The notes: generated from the sequence alone by a model not told the origin. Counted from the first letter of the stretch, positions 8,334 through 18,935 are shown. The stretch: DNA of 64,000 bases from Pseudomonas sp. LRP2-20 (GCF_024349685.1 NZ_AP025944.1:62001-126000), one strand, 5' to 3'. Made by a program: numbers and translations.

Positions 8334-9413
8334 ATGGCCAGACCCGGATTCCGCTTAGCTGTGTTCGCCACCCTGCTGGCACTGCTGGTCGTCCTGCTCG
8401 GTGCCTACACCCGCCTGACCCACGCCGGGCTCGGCTGCCCTGACTGGCCTGGCTGCTATGGCTTCATCAGCGTGCCCAAGAGCGAAGCGCAGCTGGCCCA
8501 TGCCGAGCTGCACTTCCCTGACCACCCGGTGGAAGAAGCCAAGGGCTGGGCCGAGATGGTCCACCGCTACTTCGCCGGCACCCTCGCCGTGGTGATCGCC
8601 CTGCTCGCCTTGCAGGCACTGCGCTTGCATGCCCGCGATGGCCAGCCTTATCGCCTACCCTTGCTGTTGCTGGGCGTGGTGCTGGCGCAGGCGGCGTTTG
8701 GCATGTGGACCGTTACCCTCAAGCTGTGGCCGCAAGTGGTCACCGCGCACCTGCTGGGCGGCTTCACCACCTTGAGCCTGCTGTTCCTGCTGTCCCTGCG
8801 TCTATCCCGAGCCTTTGCGCCCTTGCCGAAATTGCCGCTCAGCCTACGGCGGATCGCCGCGCTGGCGTTGCTGGTGGTGATCGGCCAGATCGCCCTGGGT
8901 GGCTGGGTCAGTGCCAACTATGCGGCGGTCGCCTGCATCGACCTGCCCACCTGCCATGGCCAATGGTGGCCGGCGGCAGACTTCAGCAACGGCTTCCACC
9001 TCACTCAGCACGTTGGCCCCAACTACCTGGGAGGGCAGCTCGACAGCGATGCGCGCACGGCCATCCATATCAGCCATCGCCTGGGCGCGCTGCTGGTGAC
9101 CTGTGTACTGCTGATGCTCAGCTGGAAGTTGCACCGCTGTGGCCTCACTGGTCTGTCGCGGGTGGTGTTGCTGGCGCTGGCCTTGCAGATCGGCCTGGGC
9201 ATCAGCAATGTGCTGTTCCACCTGCCATTGGCCGTGGCGGTGGCGCATAACGCCGGTGGGGCGCTGCTGCTGCTGAGCATGGTGCTGGTGAACTATCGCA
9301 TCCGCGTGGTCGACAAGGTGCGTGTCGGGGTTGGCCATGGCTGGCGCCTGCGGCCCGTGGCCGGGGTGAGCATCAGCCATCACATGAGGAACGATTCGTG
9401 GCGACGCTTCTGA
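8334..9413 (+). CDS. ctaA: heme A synthase (COX15/CtaA)
   Basis: Oxidises the C8 methyl of heme O to the formyl group of heme A, the cofactor of the aa3 oxidase. The 359-aa membrane protein has eight helices and the four conserved heme-ligand histidines in the expected settings ([27 protein letters not shown] and [10 protein letters not shown]). It also has the cysteine-bearing loops [12 protein letters not shown] and [14 protein letters not shown] lies 6 nt before the ATG. The 3' end overlaps the next gene by 16 nt. Confidence 0.95.
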   Translation: MARPGFRLAVFATLLALLVVLLGAYTRLTHAGLGCPDWPGCYGFISVPKSEAQLAHAELHFPDHPVEEAKGWAEMVHRYFAGTLAVVIALLALQALRLHARDGQPYRLPLLLLGVVLAQAAFGMWTVTLKLWPQVVTAHLLGGFTTLSLLFLLSLRLSRAFAPLPKLPLSLRRIAALALLVVIGQIALGGWVSANYAAVACIDLPTCHGQWWPAADFSNGFHLTQHVGPNYLGGQLDSDARTAIHISHRLGALLVTCVLLMLSWKLHRCGLTGLSRVVLLALALQIGLGISNVLFHLPLAVAVAHNAGGALLLLSMVLVNYRIRVVDKVRVGVGHGWRLRPVAGVSISHHMRNDSWRRF

Positions 9414-10291
9414 GCGCACGGCGTGCCGGCTGGCGCGATTACCTGGAGCTGACCAAGCCCAAGGTGGTGGTGCTGATGCTGATCACGTCGCTGGCGGGGA
9501 TGTTCCTGGCGACCCGTGCCGGGGTCGGCTGGAGCGTGCTGCTGTTCGGCAACCTGGGTATTGCCCTGTGCGCGGGCAGCGCGGCCGTGGTCAACCATGT
9601 GGTGGACCGGCGCATCGACGCCCTGATGGCACGTACCCATAAACGCCCGTTGCCCCAGGGCCGGGTCGAGCCGTTGCCGGCCTTGCTGTTCGCCCTGGCC
9701 CTGGCGCTGCTTGGCATGGCCTTGCTGCTGGTGTTCACCAACGCCCTCACCGCCTGGCTGACCCTGGCCTCGTTGCTCGGTTACGCGGTGCTCTATACCG
9801 GCTTTCTCAAGCGTGCCACGCCGCAGAACATCGTCATTGGCGGCCTGGCTGGCGCCGCTCCGCCGTTGCTGGGCTGGGTTGCAGTGAGCGGCCATGTCAG
9901 CGCCGAGCCTCTGCTGCTGGTACTGATCATCTTCGCCTGGACGCCACCGCACTTCTGGGCGCTGGCCATCCACCGCAAGGAAGAGTACGCCAAAGCCGAT
10001 ATCCCGATGCTGCCGGTCACCCATGGCGAGCGTTACACCAAGCTGCATATCCTGCTGTACAGCCTGATATTGCTGGCGGTGAGCCTGCTGCCGTTTGCCA
10101 TCCACATGAGCGGCCCGTTGTACCTGGCATGCGCCCTGGCGCTGGGCCTGCGCTTCCTGCAATGGGCCTGGGTGTTGTACCGTGGCAGCCGGCCGCACGC
10201 GGCGATCGGCACCTTCAAGTACTCCATCGGCTACCTGTTCGCGCTGTTCATCGCATTGCTCGTTGACCACTACCTGTTGCTGAATCTATGA
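9398..10291 (+). CDS. ctaB: protoheme IX farnesyltransferase (heme O synthase)
   Basis: UbiA-fold prenyltransferase that adds the farnesyl tail to heme B to make heme O, the substrate of the preceding gene's product. The 297-aa product has about nine membrane helices. The two Asp-rich loops are present: [18 protein letters not shown] near residue 65, and the later cytoplasmic loop [16 protein letters not shown] near residue 191. The start is GTG at 9398 with ATGAGGA 7 nt upstream, overlapping ctaA by 16 nt. A second paralogue (cyoE of the bo3 oxidase) would be expected elsewhere in the genome. Confidence 0.95.
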   Translation: MATLLSARRAGWRDYLELTKPKVVVLMLITSLAGMFLATRAGVGWSVLLFGNLGIALCAGSAAVVNHVVDRRIDALMARTHKRPLPQGRVEPLPALLFALALALLGMALLLVFTNALTAWLTLASLLGYAVLYTGFLKRATPQNIVIGGLAGAAPPLLGWVAVSGHVSAEPLLLVLIIFAWTPPHFWALAIHRKEEYAKADIPMLPVTHGERYTKLHILLYSLILLAVSLLPFAIHMSGPLYLACALALGLRFLQWAWVLYRGSRPHAAIGTFKYSIGYLFALFIALLVDHYLLLNL

Positions 10292-10920
10292 CCCGAACCC
10301 AGAAAACCGTCTTTATCCTCGTCGCCCTGGTCGCGCTGATCCTGGGCCTTACCGTCAACAAGGTGCTCAATGGCCGTGGCCAGCTCAACCCCACCGAACT
10401 GATCGACGCTGGCATCATTCTGTTGCCGCAGAGCCGCACGGTGGCTGACGTGACCATGACCAACCAGGATGGCCAGCCAGTACAGCTGGACGACCTGAAG
10501 GGCAAATGGTCGCTGCTGTTCTTCGGCTACACCTACTGCCCGGACATCTGCCCGACCACCTTGGCCCAGTTGCGCCAGGTGAAGAGCGAGCTGCCCAAGG
10601 AGGCCGTGGACCGGCTGCAGGTGGTATTGGTGAGCGTGGACCCGAACCGCGATACGCCGAACCAGCTGAAGCAGTACCTGGGCTATTTCGACAAGGATTT
10701 CGTCGGGGTGGCGGGGTCGATCGAAGATACCCAGAAGCTGGCCAATGCCTTGAGCATTCCGTTCATTCCGGCGGATACCAGCAAGCCGGGGTATACCGTG
10801 GATCACAGCGGCAACCTGGCGATCGTCGGGCCGGATGGGCGCCAGCGTGGGTTCATTCGTGCGCCGTTCAACAACCAGAAGCTGGTGGCGCAACTGCCCG
10901 GGCTGGTTAAACGGGATTGA
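10288..10920 (+). CDS. SCO1/SenC/PrrC-family copper chaperone
   Basis: Thioredoxin-fold protein that loads copper into the CuA centre of subunit II. The 210-aa product has an N-terminal membrane anchor (about 7-25), the metal-binding motif YCPDICPTT near residue 82, and the third ligand His in the YTVDHSGN turn near residue 172. The ATG overlaps the ctaB stop as ATGA (4 nt), so the two are translationally coupled. It is the final gene of the oxidase block; a REP pair follows. Confidence 0.94.
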   Translation: MTRTQKTVFILVALVALILGLTVNKVLNGRGQLNPTELIDAGIILLPQSRTVADVTMTNQDGQPVQLDDLKGKWSLLFFGYTYCPDICPTTLAQLRQVKSELPKEAVDRLQVVLVSVDPNRDTPNQLKQYLGYFDKDFVGVAGSIEDTQKLANALSIPFIPADTSKPGYTVDHSGNLAIVGPDGRQRGFIRAPFNNQKLVAQLPGLVKRD

Positions 10921-10934
10921 TGGGGCTTTAAAAG

Positions 10935-11020
10935 CTTCGCGGGCAAGCCCGCTCCCACAGTGATATCGACAAGCCTGAGGCTAGCGGTAATCCTGTGGGA
11001 GCGGGCTTGCCCGCGAAGAG
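10935..11020. repeat. REP palindrome pair
   Basis: Two inverted REP units (cgcgggcaagcccgctcccacag at 10938-10960 and its complement at 10992-11017) fill the gap between the convergent SCO and metQ genes. Each unit can form a stem and the pair can form a longer one, probably acting as a bidirectional 3' mRNA barrier. Confidence 0.85.
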
Positions 11021-11039
11021 TCCAGCGCGATGTGACGGC

Positions 11040-11810
11040 TTAGAAGGCCGGAACCACAGCGCCCTTGTACTTCTCGACGATGAACTGCTTCACCTCAGGC
11101 GAGTGCAGGGCAGCCGCCAGTTTCTTCATGTCTTCCGAATCCTTGTTGTCCGGGCGGGCAACCAGGATGTTCACGTACGGCGAGTCGCTGCCTTCGATGG
11201 CCAGCGCGTCCTTCTCCGGGTTCAGCTTGGCTTCCAACGCGTAGTTGGTGTTGATCAGGGCGGCATCGACCTGGGTCAGCACGCGCGGGATGGTGGCCGC
11301 TTCCAGCTCACGGAATTTCACGCTTTTCGGGTTTTCGGCAACGTCCTTCACGGTAGACAGGATGTTGGTGTTGTCCTTGAGCTTGATCACGCCGGCCTTG
11401 TCCAGCAGCAGCAGGGCACGGCCGCCGTTGGTGGCGTCGTTGGGGATGACCACGGTGGCGCCGGAGGACAGCTCGTCGAGCTTCTTGATCTTGGTCGAAT
11501 ACACGCCCAGCGGCTCGATGTGCACACCGGCAACGCTGACCAGGTGGGTGCCCTTGGCCTTGTTGAACTCATCCAGGTACGGCTGGTGCTGGAAGAAGTT
11601 GGCATCCAGACGCTTTTCCGCCACTTGCACGTTCGGCTGGATGTAGTCGGTGAACTCCTTCACCTTGAGGTTGACGCCCTCTTTCGCCAGTTGCGGTTTG
11701 ATGAAGTTGAGGATCTCGGCGTGCGGCACCGGGGTGGCGGCGACGGACAGATCACCGGCATGGGCCGAGAAGGCCGCGACGGCGGCAGCGACAGCAAGCA
11801 GCTTCTTCAT
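11040..11810 (-). CDS. metQ: methionine ABC transporter substrate-binding protein (NlpA/MetQ family)
   Basis: Periplasmic binding protein for D/L-methionine. The 256-aa product has a signal peptide (MKKLLAVAAAVAAFSAHA), then the NlpA-family opening LSVAATPVPHAEILNF and the diagnostic FTDYIQPNVQV near residue 60. No Cys follows the signal peptide, so unlike many homologues it should be soluble rather than a lipoprotein. AAGGAG lies 6 nt before the start. It is third in the metN-metI-metQ order, separated from metI by a 64-nt gap holding a GC-rich hairpin. Confidence 0.93.
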   Translation of the reverse strand: MKKLLAVAAAVAAFSAHAGDLSVAATPVPHAEILNFIKPQLAKEGVNLKVKEFTDYIQPNVQVAEKRLDANFFQHQPYLDEFNKAKGTHLVSVAGVHIEPLGVYSTKIKKLDELSSGATVVIPNDATNGGRALLLLDKAGVIKLKDNTNILSTVKDVAENPKSVKFRELEAATIPRVLTQVDAALINTNYALEAKLNPEKDALAIEGSDSPYVNILVARPDNKDSEDMKKLAAALHSPEVKQFIVEKYKGAVVPAF

Positions 11811-11847
11811 GAATCACTCCTTGTGAGGGCCGCGACGGCCCCCGAAC

Positions 11848-11867
11848 GGGTCGGCCGGGCCGACCCC
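11848..11867 (-). other. GC-rich intercistronic hairpin between metI and metQ
   Basis: The sequence gggtcggccgggccgacccc can fold into a seven-to-eight base-pair stem and has no T-run. It lies just after the metI stop and upstream of the metQ ribosome binding site. A plausible role is to stabilise the upstream part of the message or to set the ratio of permease to binding protein. This is inference only. Confidence 0.4.
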
Positions 11868-11874
11868 ATTGGGG

Positions 11875-12546
11875 TTACTTACGGGAAAAATGCACGACCA
11901 GTTTGTCGCCCACACTCTGCAGGACTTGAACCAGCACCAGCAACAGCACCACGGTGACCACCATCACGTCGGTCTGGAAACGCTGGTAACCAAAGCGGAT
12001 GGCCAGGTCGCCAAGGCCTCCAGCGCCGACCACACCGGCCATGGCGGTGTACGACACCAGGGTGATGGCGGTGACGGTAATGGCCGCGAAGATGCCCGGG
12101 CGGGCCTCCGGCAGCAGCGCGCTGGTGATGATCTGGCGGGTGGTGGCGCCCATCGACTGGGTGGCCTCGATGATGCCGCGGTCCACTTCGCGCAGGGCGG
12201 TTTCCACCAGGCGCGCGAAGAACGGCGTGGCACCCACCACCAACGGCGGGATGGCGCCAGCGACACCCAGCGAGGTGCCGGTGATCAACACGGTGAACGG
12301 GATCATCACGATCAGCAGGATGATGAACGGCAGCGAGCGCAGGATGTTGACCACCAGCGACAGCAGTGCGTACACGCCCTTCTGCTCGAACATCTGCTTC
12401 GGCCCGCAGAGGAACAGCAGTACCCCCAGCGGTAGGCCGAGCAGCACGGTGAAGAACAGCGAGCCGAACAGCATGATCATGGTATCGACGGTGGCCAGCC
12501 AGATCTCGGCCCAGTCGACATTGGCGAAGAAATTCAGGGCGTCCAT
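11875..12546 (-). CDS. metI: methionine ABC transporter permease
   Basis: Inner-membrane permease of the methionine importer. The 223-aa product has about five membrane helices and the binding-protein-dependent transport EAA loop (ALREVDRGIIEATQSMGAT near residue 110), which docks on the ATPase. The ATG at 12546 is used because it overlaps the metN stop as TGATG; one further upstream TTG codon is possible but unnecessary. Transcribed with metN and metQ. Confidence 0.93.
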   Translation of the reverse strand: MDALNFFANVDWAEIWLATVDTMIMLFGSLFFTVLLGLPLGVLLFLCGPKQMFEQKGVYALLSLVVNILRSLPFIILLIVMIPFTVLITGTSLGVAGAIPPLVVGATPFFARLVETALREVDRGIIEATQSMGATTRQIITSALLPEARPGIFAAITVTAITLVSYTAMAGVVGAGGLGDLAIRFGYQRFQTDVMVVTVVLLLVLVQVLQSVGDKLVVHFSRK

Positions 12547-13553
12547 CAACGCAGTACCTCCATATGTACATCAGCTGCCTTGAAGCGGGCGAATGCCGCT
12601 TCCATGTCTCCGCCGATCAGGGCGAGGGTGAGCTGGCCATAGGGGACATCCTTGATGCGGTCGATACGCCCGGCGAGGATGCTGTAGTCCACACCGGTTT
12701 CGCGGGCCACGGTACCCAGCAGCGGCGCGTAGGTGGCGTCGCCCTGGAAGGTCAGGCGCACGATACGGCCTGGCACGTGGGCGAAGTCGTCGCGCTGCTC
12801 GCCTTCGTCGACCTGCTCGTCTTCCTGAACGAAACGCTTGGTGGTTGGGTGCTGCGGGTGCAGGAACACCTCGGCCACCGAGCCTTGCTCGACGATCTGG
12901 CCGGCATCCATCACCGCCACGCGGTCGCAGACACGGCGGATCACGTCCATTTCGTGGGTGATCAGCACGATGGTCAGCTTCAGCTCACGGTTGATCTCGG
13001 CCAGCAGTTGCAGCACCGAAGCGGTGGTCTGTGGGTCGAGGGCGCTGGTGGCTTCGTCGCACAGCAGGATCTTCGGGTTGGTTGACAGCGCGCGGGCGAT
13101 GCCGACGCGCTGCTTCTGCCCGCCGGAAAGCTGGGCCGGGTACTTCTTCGCGTGGTCCTGCAGGCCGACGCGGGCCAGCAGCTCGGTGACACGCTGGTCG
13201 ATCTCGCTGCGCGACAGCTCGCCGGCCAGGGTCAGCGGCAGGGCAACGTTGTCGGCGACGGTCTTGGACGCCAGCAGGTTGAAGTGCTGGAAGATCATGC
13301 CGACCTGTTGACGGAAGCCGCGCAGCTGGCTGGCGTTGAACGCGGTGACGTCTTCGCCGTCGACGATGATCGTGCCGCCGGAAGGCTCTTCGAGGCGGTT
13401 GATCAGGCGCAGCATGGTGCTTTTACCGGCGCCGGAATGGCCGATCAGGCCGAACACCTGGCCATTTTCAATGGTCAGGCTGGTCGGATTCAGTGCGGGG
13501 ATTTCCCTACCGGCGACGCGGTAGGTCTTGTGTACCTGTTGGAACTCGATCAC
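12546..13553 (-). CDS. metN: methionine ABC transporter ATP-binding protein
   Basis: ATPase of the methionine importer, 335 aa. Walker [11 protein letters not shown] is near residue 38, the signature [15 protein letters not shown] near 141, and Walker [13 protein letters not shown] near 160, followed by the H-loop [11 protein letters not shown]-terminal NIL regulatory domain (about 260-335, [13 protein letters not shown] onward) is the hallmark of MetN; in E. coli it binds methionine and inhibits transport. First gene of the operon and divergent from katE. I saw no clear SAM riboswitch or MetJ box array upstream. Confidence 0.94.
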   Translation of the reverse strand: MIEFQQVHKTYRVAGREIPALNPTSLTIENGQVFGLIGHSGAGKSTMLRLINRLEEPSGGTIIVDGEDVTAFNASQLRGFRQQVGMIFQHFNLLASKTVADNVALPLTLAGELSRSEIDQRVTELLARVGLQDHAKKYPAQLSGGQKQRVGIARALSTNPKILLCDEATSALDPQTTASVLQLLAEINRELKLTIVLITHEMDVIRRVCDRVAVMDAGQIVEQGSVAEVFLHPQHPTTKRFVQEDEQVDEGEQRDDFAHVPGRIVRLTFQGDATYAPLLGTVARETGVDYSILAGRIDRIKDVPYGQLTLALIGGDMEAAFARFKAADVHMEVLR

Positions 13554-13778
13554 GTAGCGAACCTTGTGGGGCGCATGAAATTTGGGTCAGCGGTTAGCTG
13601 GGGTCGCGCATTTTAGCCTTTTCCCATAGCTGTTCTTAGCATTTATTTCGTAATGCACCAATCCTTCGGGCATATCGCGACAACCGGTAATTCTGATTGA
13701 ACGCTCGGCAAAGCCCTCCAGTCACTACTTGAACAAGCCCGTCAGGGGCACGCCTGAAGACTGATAAGGAGAGCCGTG

Positions 13779-15908
13779 ATGCCCAGCAAGAAACCGGATT
13801 CGCCGAAACAGAGCCAGCTCGCCGGTACCGACACCCCCGACCGGGCCAACTCCAACAGCAAACTGCAGGCCCTGGAGGCGGCTCGCAGCGATGCCACCGG
13901 CCAGGCCCTGCGGACCAACCAGGGCGTGCGCATAGCCGACAACCAGAACACGCTCAAGGCCGGCCCGCGCGGACCGTCGCTGCTCGAAGACTTCATCATG
14001 CGCGAGAAGATCACCCACTTTGACCACGAGCGCATCCCTGAACGTATCGTTCATGCCCGCGGCACCGGCGCGCATGGCTTCTTCCAGAGCTACGGCAATC
14101 ACGCCGAGCTGACCAAGGCGGGATTCCTGCAGGACCCGGAGAAGATCACCCCGGTGTTCGTGCGGTTTTCCACCGTGCAAGGCCCGCGCGGGTCGGGCGA
14201 CACGGTGCGCGACGTGCGTGGGTTCGCCGTGAAGTTCTATACGGATGAAGGCAATTTCGACCTGGTGGGTAACAACATGCCAGTCTTCTTCATTCAGGAC
14301 GCGATCAAATTCCCGGATTTCGTGCACGCAGTGAAACCGGAGCCGCATAATGAAATCCCCACCGGTGGTTCGGCCCACGACACCTTCTGGGATTTTGTCT
14401 CGCTGGTGCCTGAATCCGCCCACATGGTCATCTGGGCCATGTCCGACCGCGCCATCCCGCGCAGCCTGCGGATGATGGAAGGCTTCGGCGTGCATACCTT
14501 CCGCCTGATCAATGCCCAGGGCGTGGCGAGTTTCGTCAAGTTCCACTGGAAGCCGCGCCAGGGTGTGCACTCGCTTTTGTGGGACGAGGCTCAGAAACTT
14601 GCAGGCAAAGACACCGATTTTCAGCGCCGGGACCTGTGGGAAGCCATCGAGACGGGCGATTATCCGGAATGGGAACTGGGCGTGCAGATCGTGCCCGAGG
14701 CGGATGAGCACAAGTTCGACTTCGACCTGCTCGACCCGACCAAGATCATTCCCGAAGAGCTGGTGCCGGTTACGCCGCTGGGCAAGATGGTGCTCAACCG
14801 TAACCCGGACAACTTCTTCGCTGAGGTGGAGCAGGTTGCCTTCTGCCCAGGCCATATCGTGCCGGGAATCGATTTCACCAATGACCCGTTGCTGCAGGGA
14901 CGGCTGTTCTCCTACACCGACACCCAGATCAGCCGTCTTGGTGGGCCGAATTTCCACCAGATCCCGATCAACCAGCCCGTTGCGCCAAACCACAACAATC
15001 AGCGCGATGCGCTGCATCAGCATGTGGTGCACAAGGGGCGAGCTTCCTATGAGCCTAATTCGATCGATGGCGGCTGGCCGAAAGAAACGCCACCGGCTGC
15101 CCAGGATGGGGGCTTCGAGAGCTACCAGGAACGCATCGACGCGCACAAGATCCGCCAGCGCAGCGAGTCATTCGGGGATCACTTCTCCCAGGCGCGGCTG
15201 TTCTTCCAGAGCATGAGTCCGACCGAGCAGCAGCACATCATCAAGGCCTACAGCTTCGAGCTGGGCAAGGTGGAGCGTGAGCACATTCGCGCGCGCCAGG
15301 TGAATGAGATCCTTGCCAACATCGACCTGAAACTGGCCGCCGCCGTCGCTGCCAACCTCGGCTTGCCGGCTCCCAAGGCCGGTACGGTGCAGGTCAAGGG
15401 TAGCCAGCTTGCGAAATCGCCGGCCTTGAGCCAGATGAACCACCCAGGCGTGGTCGGCATCAAGGGGCGCAAGATCGCGGTGCTGGTAGCCGATGGCGTA
15501 GATGGCGCAAGCGTCGACAAGCTGGTCAAGGCGCTGGAGGCCGAAAGCGCTCGGCCGAGGCTGCTGGGGCCTACTTCGGCGCCAGTCAAGACGGCGGATG
15601 GCAAGCAGTTACCCGTAGATGCATCGATGGAGGGGATGCCGTCGATCATGTTCGACGGGATTGTCGTGCCCAAGGGGGTGGACAAGGCCTTGGCTTCCAG
15701 TGGGCTGGCGAAGCACTTTCTGCTGGAGGGCTACAAGCATCTGAAGGCGATGGTGCTGACCAAGGACTTGATGAACAGTCTGGGGCTCAAGGAAGACAAG
15801 GGTTTGCTGCTTGGGGACGAGCAGAAGGTGGTCGATGCCTTTGTCAAAGCAGTTGAAGGGCATCGGGTGTGGGAGCGGGAGGCTGCCGCAGAGGCGGTAC
15901 CCGCCTGA
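13779..15908 (+). CDS. katE: catalase HPII, large-subunit monofunctional catalase
   Basis: Dismutates hydrogen peroxide. The 709-aa length identifies the large-subunit clade. Visible catalytic parts are the essential His in [12 protein letters not shown] (near 91), the Asn in [14 protein letters not shown] (near 164), and the proximal heme ligand Tyr in [14 protein letters not shown] (near 376). The C-terminal domain from about residue 560 ([20 protein letters not shown]) is the class I glutamine-amidotransferase/DJ-1-like fold typical of HPII. TAAGGAGAGCC precedes GTGATG; the ATG at 13779 gives better spacing than the GTG at 13776. Monocistronic; homologues are usually RpoS-controlled. Confidence 0.96.
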   Translation: MPSKKPDSPKQSQLAGTDTPDRANSNSKLQALEAARSDATGQALRTNQGVRIADNQNTLKAGPRGPSLLEDFIMREKITHFDHERIPERIVHARGTGAHGFFQSYGNHAELTKAGFLQDPEKITPVFVRFSTVQGPRGSGDTVRDVRGFAVKFYTDEGNFDLVGNNMPVFFIQDAIKFPDFVHAVKPEPHNEIPTGGSAHDTFWDFVSLVPESAHMVIWAMSDRAIPRSLRMMEGFGVHTFRLINAQGVASFVKFHWKPRQGVHSLLWDEAQKLAGKDTDFQRRDLWEAIETGDYPEWELGVQIVPEADEHKFDFDLLDPTKIIPEELVPVTPLGKMVLNRNPDNFFAEVEQVAFCPGHIVPGIDFTNDPLLQGRLFSYTDTQISRLGGPNFHQIPINQPVAPNHNNQRDALHQHVVHKGRASYEPNSIDGGWPKETPPAAQDGGFESYQERIDAHKIRQRSESFGDHFSQARLFFQSMSPTEQQHIIKAYSFELGKVEREHIRARQVNEILANIDLKLAAAVAANLGLPAPKAGTVQVKGSQLAKSPALSQMNHPGVVGIKGRKIAVLVADGVDGASVDKLVKALEAESARPRLLGPTSAPVKTADGKQLPVDASMEGMPSIMFDGIVVPKGVDKALASSGLAKHFLLEGYKHLKAMVLTKDLMNSLGLKEDKGLLLGDEQKVVDAFVKAVEGHRVWEREAAAEAVPA

Positions 15909-15910
15909 CA

Positions 15911-16001
15911 GGGCCTCTTCGCGGGTGAACCCGCTCCCACAGGTACTGCATCGCCTTCAAGGCCTGTGTAATCCCTGTGGGAGCGGGTTTACCCGCGAAA
16001 G
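15911..16001. repeat. REP palindrome pair
   Basis: Two inverted REP units (15911-15943 and 15974-16001, core gcgggtgaacccgctcccacagg) separate the convergent stops of katE and the lipoprotein gene at 16004. Confidence 0.87.
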
Positions 16002-16003
16002 CT

Positions 16004-16711
16004 TTAACGCTGATGCGGGACCAGTACCACCTGGGCCGGCATCGAGCGCTGAATCTCATGCTTCTGCTTCAGCTTGAACCCGCTGTCGAGCTTGTGCACG
16101 CGCTTCTCCAGCAGGCTCTTCAACCAAGGTGCATCCTGGGTACGCGGCACCTGGAACACCACCTCGCACTGGTAATTGACCACGTCCTTGGCAATCTCGT
16201 CGAGCTGGCGACGCATTGCCCGAATGTCGGTGGTCTTCAACGCAATCACGGTGCTCGGCGCCGTCGGGTCGATCACCCGTGGCTGGGGCTTGGTTTCGGC
16301 TGCCTTCAAGGCCGCTTCTGCTTTCTCCAGCTCGGCCTTGCGCGCCTGGGTCACGGCATCGCCACCGGTCACTGCCGGTGCCTGGGGCATCAGTGCCCGG
16401 GCCCGGGCCAGCGCGGTGGCGGCAGCGTTGACGTCGCCCTTTTGCAGCACGATCTGGCTGCGTTTCAGGTAGGCCTCTGCCAACTGGCGCTGGTTTTGCT
16501 CCAGGCGTGCGTCATCAGGCGCCTGCGCCTGCAGGGCAGCCAACTGGTCTTCGGCGGTGGCCAGCTCGTTGCTGGCGATACTCTGTTGCAGCTGCTGCCA
16601 GGCATCGGCTTGGGCAGGTGCATCGGCCTGCTCGACCGGCGCGCTGGAACACGCTGCCAGGAACAGGGAAAACGCGGCAACAAGCAGATAACGGGATGCG
16701 AACGGCTTCAT
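16004..16711 (-). CDS. putative outer-membrane lipoprotein with helical repeats
   Basis: 235-aa lipoprotein with lipobox FLAAC (Cys near residue 21). The mature part is mainly alpha-helical and tetratricopeptide-like: two helix-turn-helix blocks are visible at about 40-75 and 78-112 (QNQRQLAEAYLKRSQIVLQK, DVNAAATALARARALMP). A C-terminal segment has TTDIRAMRRQLDEIAKDVVNY. No enzymatic motif. It lies downstream of znuB in the same direction with a 127-nt gap containing a hairpin. The same adjacency to the znu locus is known in other pseudomonads, but no role in zinc uptake is established. Confidence 0.82.
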   Translation of the reverse strand: MKPFASRYLLVAAFSLFLAACSSAPVEQADAPAQADAWQQLQQSIASNELATAEDQLAALQAQAPDDARLEQNQRQLAEAYLKRSQIVLQKGDVNAAATALARARALMPQAPAVTGGDAVTQARKAELEKAEAALKAAETKPQPRVIDPTAPSTVIALKTTDIRAMRRQLDEIAKDVVNYQCEVVFQVPRTQDAPWLKSLLEKRVHKLDSGFKLKQKHEIQRSMPAQVVLVPHQR

Positions 16712-16812
16712 TCCTGCGACTCTCTATTTGCGCAAAAAGCGAGCAAGTCTACACCCAGGTGCGCACGCTCGAAAATAAGTCTTACAGACCCTTTACCCGC
16801 TAAAAGGTTGCA

Positions 16813-16832
16813 GGGTGCACCGGCGTGCACCC
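16813..16832 (-). terminator. hairpin downstream of znuB
   Basis: The sequence gggtgcaccggcgtgcaccc forms a perfect eight-base-pair stem with a four-base loop just after the znuB stop. On the znuB strand only a weak U tract follows, while the opposite strand carries GTTTTT. It may act as a bidirectional or attenuating terminator. Confidence 0.45.
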
Positions 16833-16838
16833 CGTTTT

Positions 16839-17621
16839 TCAGCGTTTTGGCAGGGCCAGGCTCAGCAAGAATAGCACCGCCGCGCAGACCACGATCGATG
16901 GCCCGGCCGGGGTGTCCTTGAACCAGGACATGGCCAGACCGCCGCACACCGAGGTGATGCCGATCAGCGTGGCGGCCGCTGCCATCTGCTCTGGCGAGCG
17001 GGCGTGACGCTGTGCCGCAGCGGCGGGAATGATCAGCAGCGAGGTGATCAGCAGCACGCCGACGATCTTCATGGCCACGGCGATCACCACAGCGATCAGC
17101 AGCATCAGCGCCATGCGCAGGCCCGCCACCGGCAGCCCTTCGACCATGGCCAGTTCCTCGTGCACGGTGATCGCCAGCAACGGCCGCCACAGCGCGGCGA
17201 GCAGCAGCAGGACCAGCGCGCTGCCGCCCAGGATCCAGGCCAGGTCGCTGGTGCTGATGGCCAGCAGGTCGCCGAACAGGTAGGCCATCAGGTCGATGCG
17301 CACGTCGTGCATGAAACTCAGCACCACCAGGCCCAGCGACAGGGTGCTGGGGGCAAGGATGCCGAGCAGGGTATCGGACGCCAGTGGCTGGCGTTGCTGC
17401 AAGGTCACCAGCAGGATCGCCAGCAGCAGGCAGCCCACGGTCACCGCCAGGGCCGGGCTGACATCCAGCACGAAGCCCATGGCCACGCCCAGTAGCGCGG
17501 CGTGGGACAGGGTGTCGCCAAAGTAGGCCATGCGCCGCCACACCACGAACGAGCCGAGCGGACCCGCCACCACTGCCAGGGAAAGACCCGCAAGCAAGGC
17601 GTAGAGAAGAAAATCAGCCAT
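16839..17621 (-). CDS. znuB: zinc ABC transporter permease ZnuB
   Basis: Inner-membrane permease of the high-affinity zinc importer, ABC-3 family, 260 aa with seven to nine hydrophobic segments. The family opening [20 protein letters not shown] and the loop [18 protein letters not shown] are present. The ATG at 17621 is used because it overlaps the znuC stop by 8 nt; the frame is open further upstream but that portion is the shadow of znuC. Transcribed as zur-znuC-znuB. Confidence 0.94.
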   Translation of the reverse strand: MADFLLYALLAGLSLAVVAGPLGSFVVWRRMAYFGDTLSHAALLGVAMGFVLDVSPALAVTVGCLLLAILLVTLQQRQPLASDTLLGILAPSTLSLGLVVLSFMHDVRIDLMAYLFGDLLAISTSDLAWILGGSALVLLLLAALWRPLLAITVHEELAMVEGLPVAGLRMALMLLIAVVIAVAMKIVGVLLITSLLIIPAAAAQRHARSPEQMAAAATLIGITSVCGGLAMSWFKDTPAGPSIVVCAAVLFLLSLALPKR

Positions 17622-18387
17622 GCTTGCAGTGCTCTCCGTGAACATGGGCGCCAGGGGCGACGACCGAGCCGTGCAGGTCGTGGCTGTGGTCGTGATGATG
17701 GTGGTAGACAGCCAGGCTTGGGGCGTTCTGGCCGAACAGCTCGACAAAGGCCGGGTCGTTGCTGACCTGCTCGGGGTGGCCCGAGCAGCACACGTGGCGG
17801 TTCAGGCAGACCACCTGGTCGGTGGCGCTCATGACCAGGTGCAGGTCGTGGGAGACCATCAGCACGCCGCAGCCGTGGCGGTCGCGCAGGCGGGTGATGA
17901 GGTTGTACAGCTCGGTCTGGCCGACCACGTCGACACCTTGAACCGGCTCGTCGAGCACCAGCAGCTGCGGCTCGCGCAGCAGCGCCCGGGCCAGCAGCAC
18001 GCGCTGCATCTCGCCGCCGGAAATGGTCTGGATCGGGCTGTCGATGACCTGTTCGGCGCCCACTTCCTGCAATGCCGACAAGGCAGCCGCACGGTCTACG
18101 CCGGGCACCAGGCGCAAGAAACGCAGCACCGACAGCGGCAGCGTGGCGTCCACCTGGATCTTTTGCGGCATGTAACCGATACGCAGCTTCGGCTTGCGCC
18201 AGACCTTGCCGCGGTGTGGCTTGAGCAGCCCCAGCACGGCGCGTACCAGGGTGGTCTTGCCGGCGCCGTTGGGGCCGATCAGGGTGACGATCTGGCCGGG
18301 CGCCACCGACAGGTCGATGCTGTCGAGCACGGCCTCGCCGGCGAAGCTGACACCGACCTGCTCAAGGCGGATCAGGGCGTCGCTCAT
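17614..18387 (-). CDS. znuC: zinc ABC transporter ATP-binding protein ZnuC with His-rich tail
   Basis: ATPase of the zinc importer, 257 aa. Walker [11 protein letters not shown] is near residue 37, the signature [16 protein letters not shown] near 130, and Walker [13 protein letters not shown] near 152. The C terminus is a histidine-rich tail ([13 protein letters not shown], then [10 protein letters not shown]) that could bind zinc. The start at 18387 overlaps the zur stop by 4 nt (ATGA). Confidence 0.95.
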   Translation of the reverse strand: MSDALIRLEQVGVSFAGEAVLDSIDLSVAPGQIVTLIGPNGAGKTTLVRAVLGLLKPHRGKVWRKPKLRIGYMPQKIQVDATLPLSVLRFLRLVPGVDRAAALSALQEVGAEQVIDSPIQTISGGEMQRVLLARALLREPQLLVLDEPVQGVDVVGQTELYNLITRLRDRHGCGVLMVSHDLHLVMSATDQVVCLNRHVCCSGHPEQVSNDPAFVELFGQNAPSLAVYHHHHDHSHDLHGSVVAPGAHVHGEHCKHG

Positions 18388-18869
18388 GCTGCGCTCCGGC
18401 AGTTGGCGCACAGGCCGACGATTTCCACTGTCTGGGTTTCGACGCTGAAGCCGACGCCCTTGGCGCTGTTGATGATGGCGTCGCTGATGCTGTCCTGCTC
18501 CAGCTCGATGGCCACATGGCAGGCACGGCAGATCAGGAACTGGCCCTGGTGCGCGTGCTCCGGGTGGCTGCAGCCGATGAAGGCGTTGAGCGAGGCGATG
18601 CGGTGCACCAGGCCGTTTTCCAGGAGGAAGTCCAGGGCGCGGTACACGGTCGGCGGCGCGGCGCGACGGCCATCCTGCTCGCTGAGCACGGCGAGGATGT
18701 CATAGGCACCCAGCGGCTTGTGGCTCTGCCATACCAGCTCCAGCACACGCCGGCGCAGTGCGGTCAGGCGCAGGCCCTGGCGCGTGCACAGGGCATCGGC
18801 TTCGGACAAGGCGCTGTGCACGCAATGGGAATGATCGTGGGGACGGTGAGCCAGCGGCGTGATGGACAT
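18384..18869 (-). CDS. zur: zinc uptake regulator Zur (Fur family)
   Basis: Fur-family repressor that senses zinc, 161 aa. The winged-helix domain occupies about 25-105 ([40 protein letters not shown]). The structural zinc-site cysteines are CRAC near 115 and CANC near the C terminus, which places it in Zur rather than Fur. An additional N-terminal His cluster ([11 protein letters not shown]) precedes the domain. It is the first gene of zur-znuC-znuB and divergent from znuA, so it can autoregulate the whole locus from one operator. Confidence 0.94.
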   Translation of the reverse strand: MSITPLAHRPHDHSHCVHSALSEADALCTRQGLRLTALRRRVLELVWQSHKPLGAYDILAVLSEQDGRRAAPPTVYRALDFLLENGLVHRIASLNAFIGCSHPEHAHQGQFLICRACHVAIELEQDSISDAIINSAKGVGFSVETQTVEIVGLCANCRSAA

Positions 18870-18895
18870 GGGCAGCGACGGTTCTGGATGGAGAC

Positions 18896-18908
18896 GTTAT
18901 TATGTTAC
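18896..18908. promoter_or_regulatory. candidate Zur box between zur and znuA
   Basis: The sequence gttattatgttac (complement gtaacataataac) in the 66-nt divergent interval matches the Zur core GTTATANTATAAC at 9 of 12 defined positions on the complementary strand. Its position lets one dimer control both zur-znuCB and znuA. Sequence match and location support the call; binding is not shown. Confidence 0.55.
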
Positions 18909-18935
18909 CTGTTTCTGACGAGTCGAGTATTCATC

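Noticed and set aside
13554..13778. SAM riboswitch or MetJ operator upstream of metN
   Set aside because: No S-box-like multi-helix leader and no repeated AGACGTCT-type met boxes were visible in this interval.
13725..15146. 473-codon minus-strand frame opposite katE
   Set aside because: Antisense shadow of the catalase coding sequence with no independent start signal or family match.
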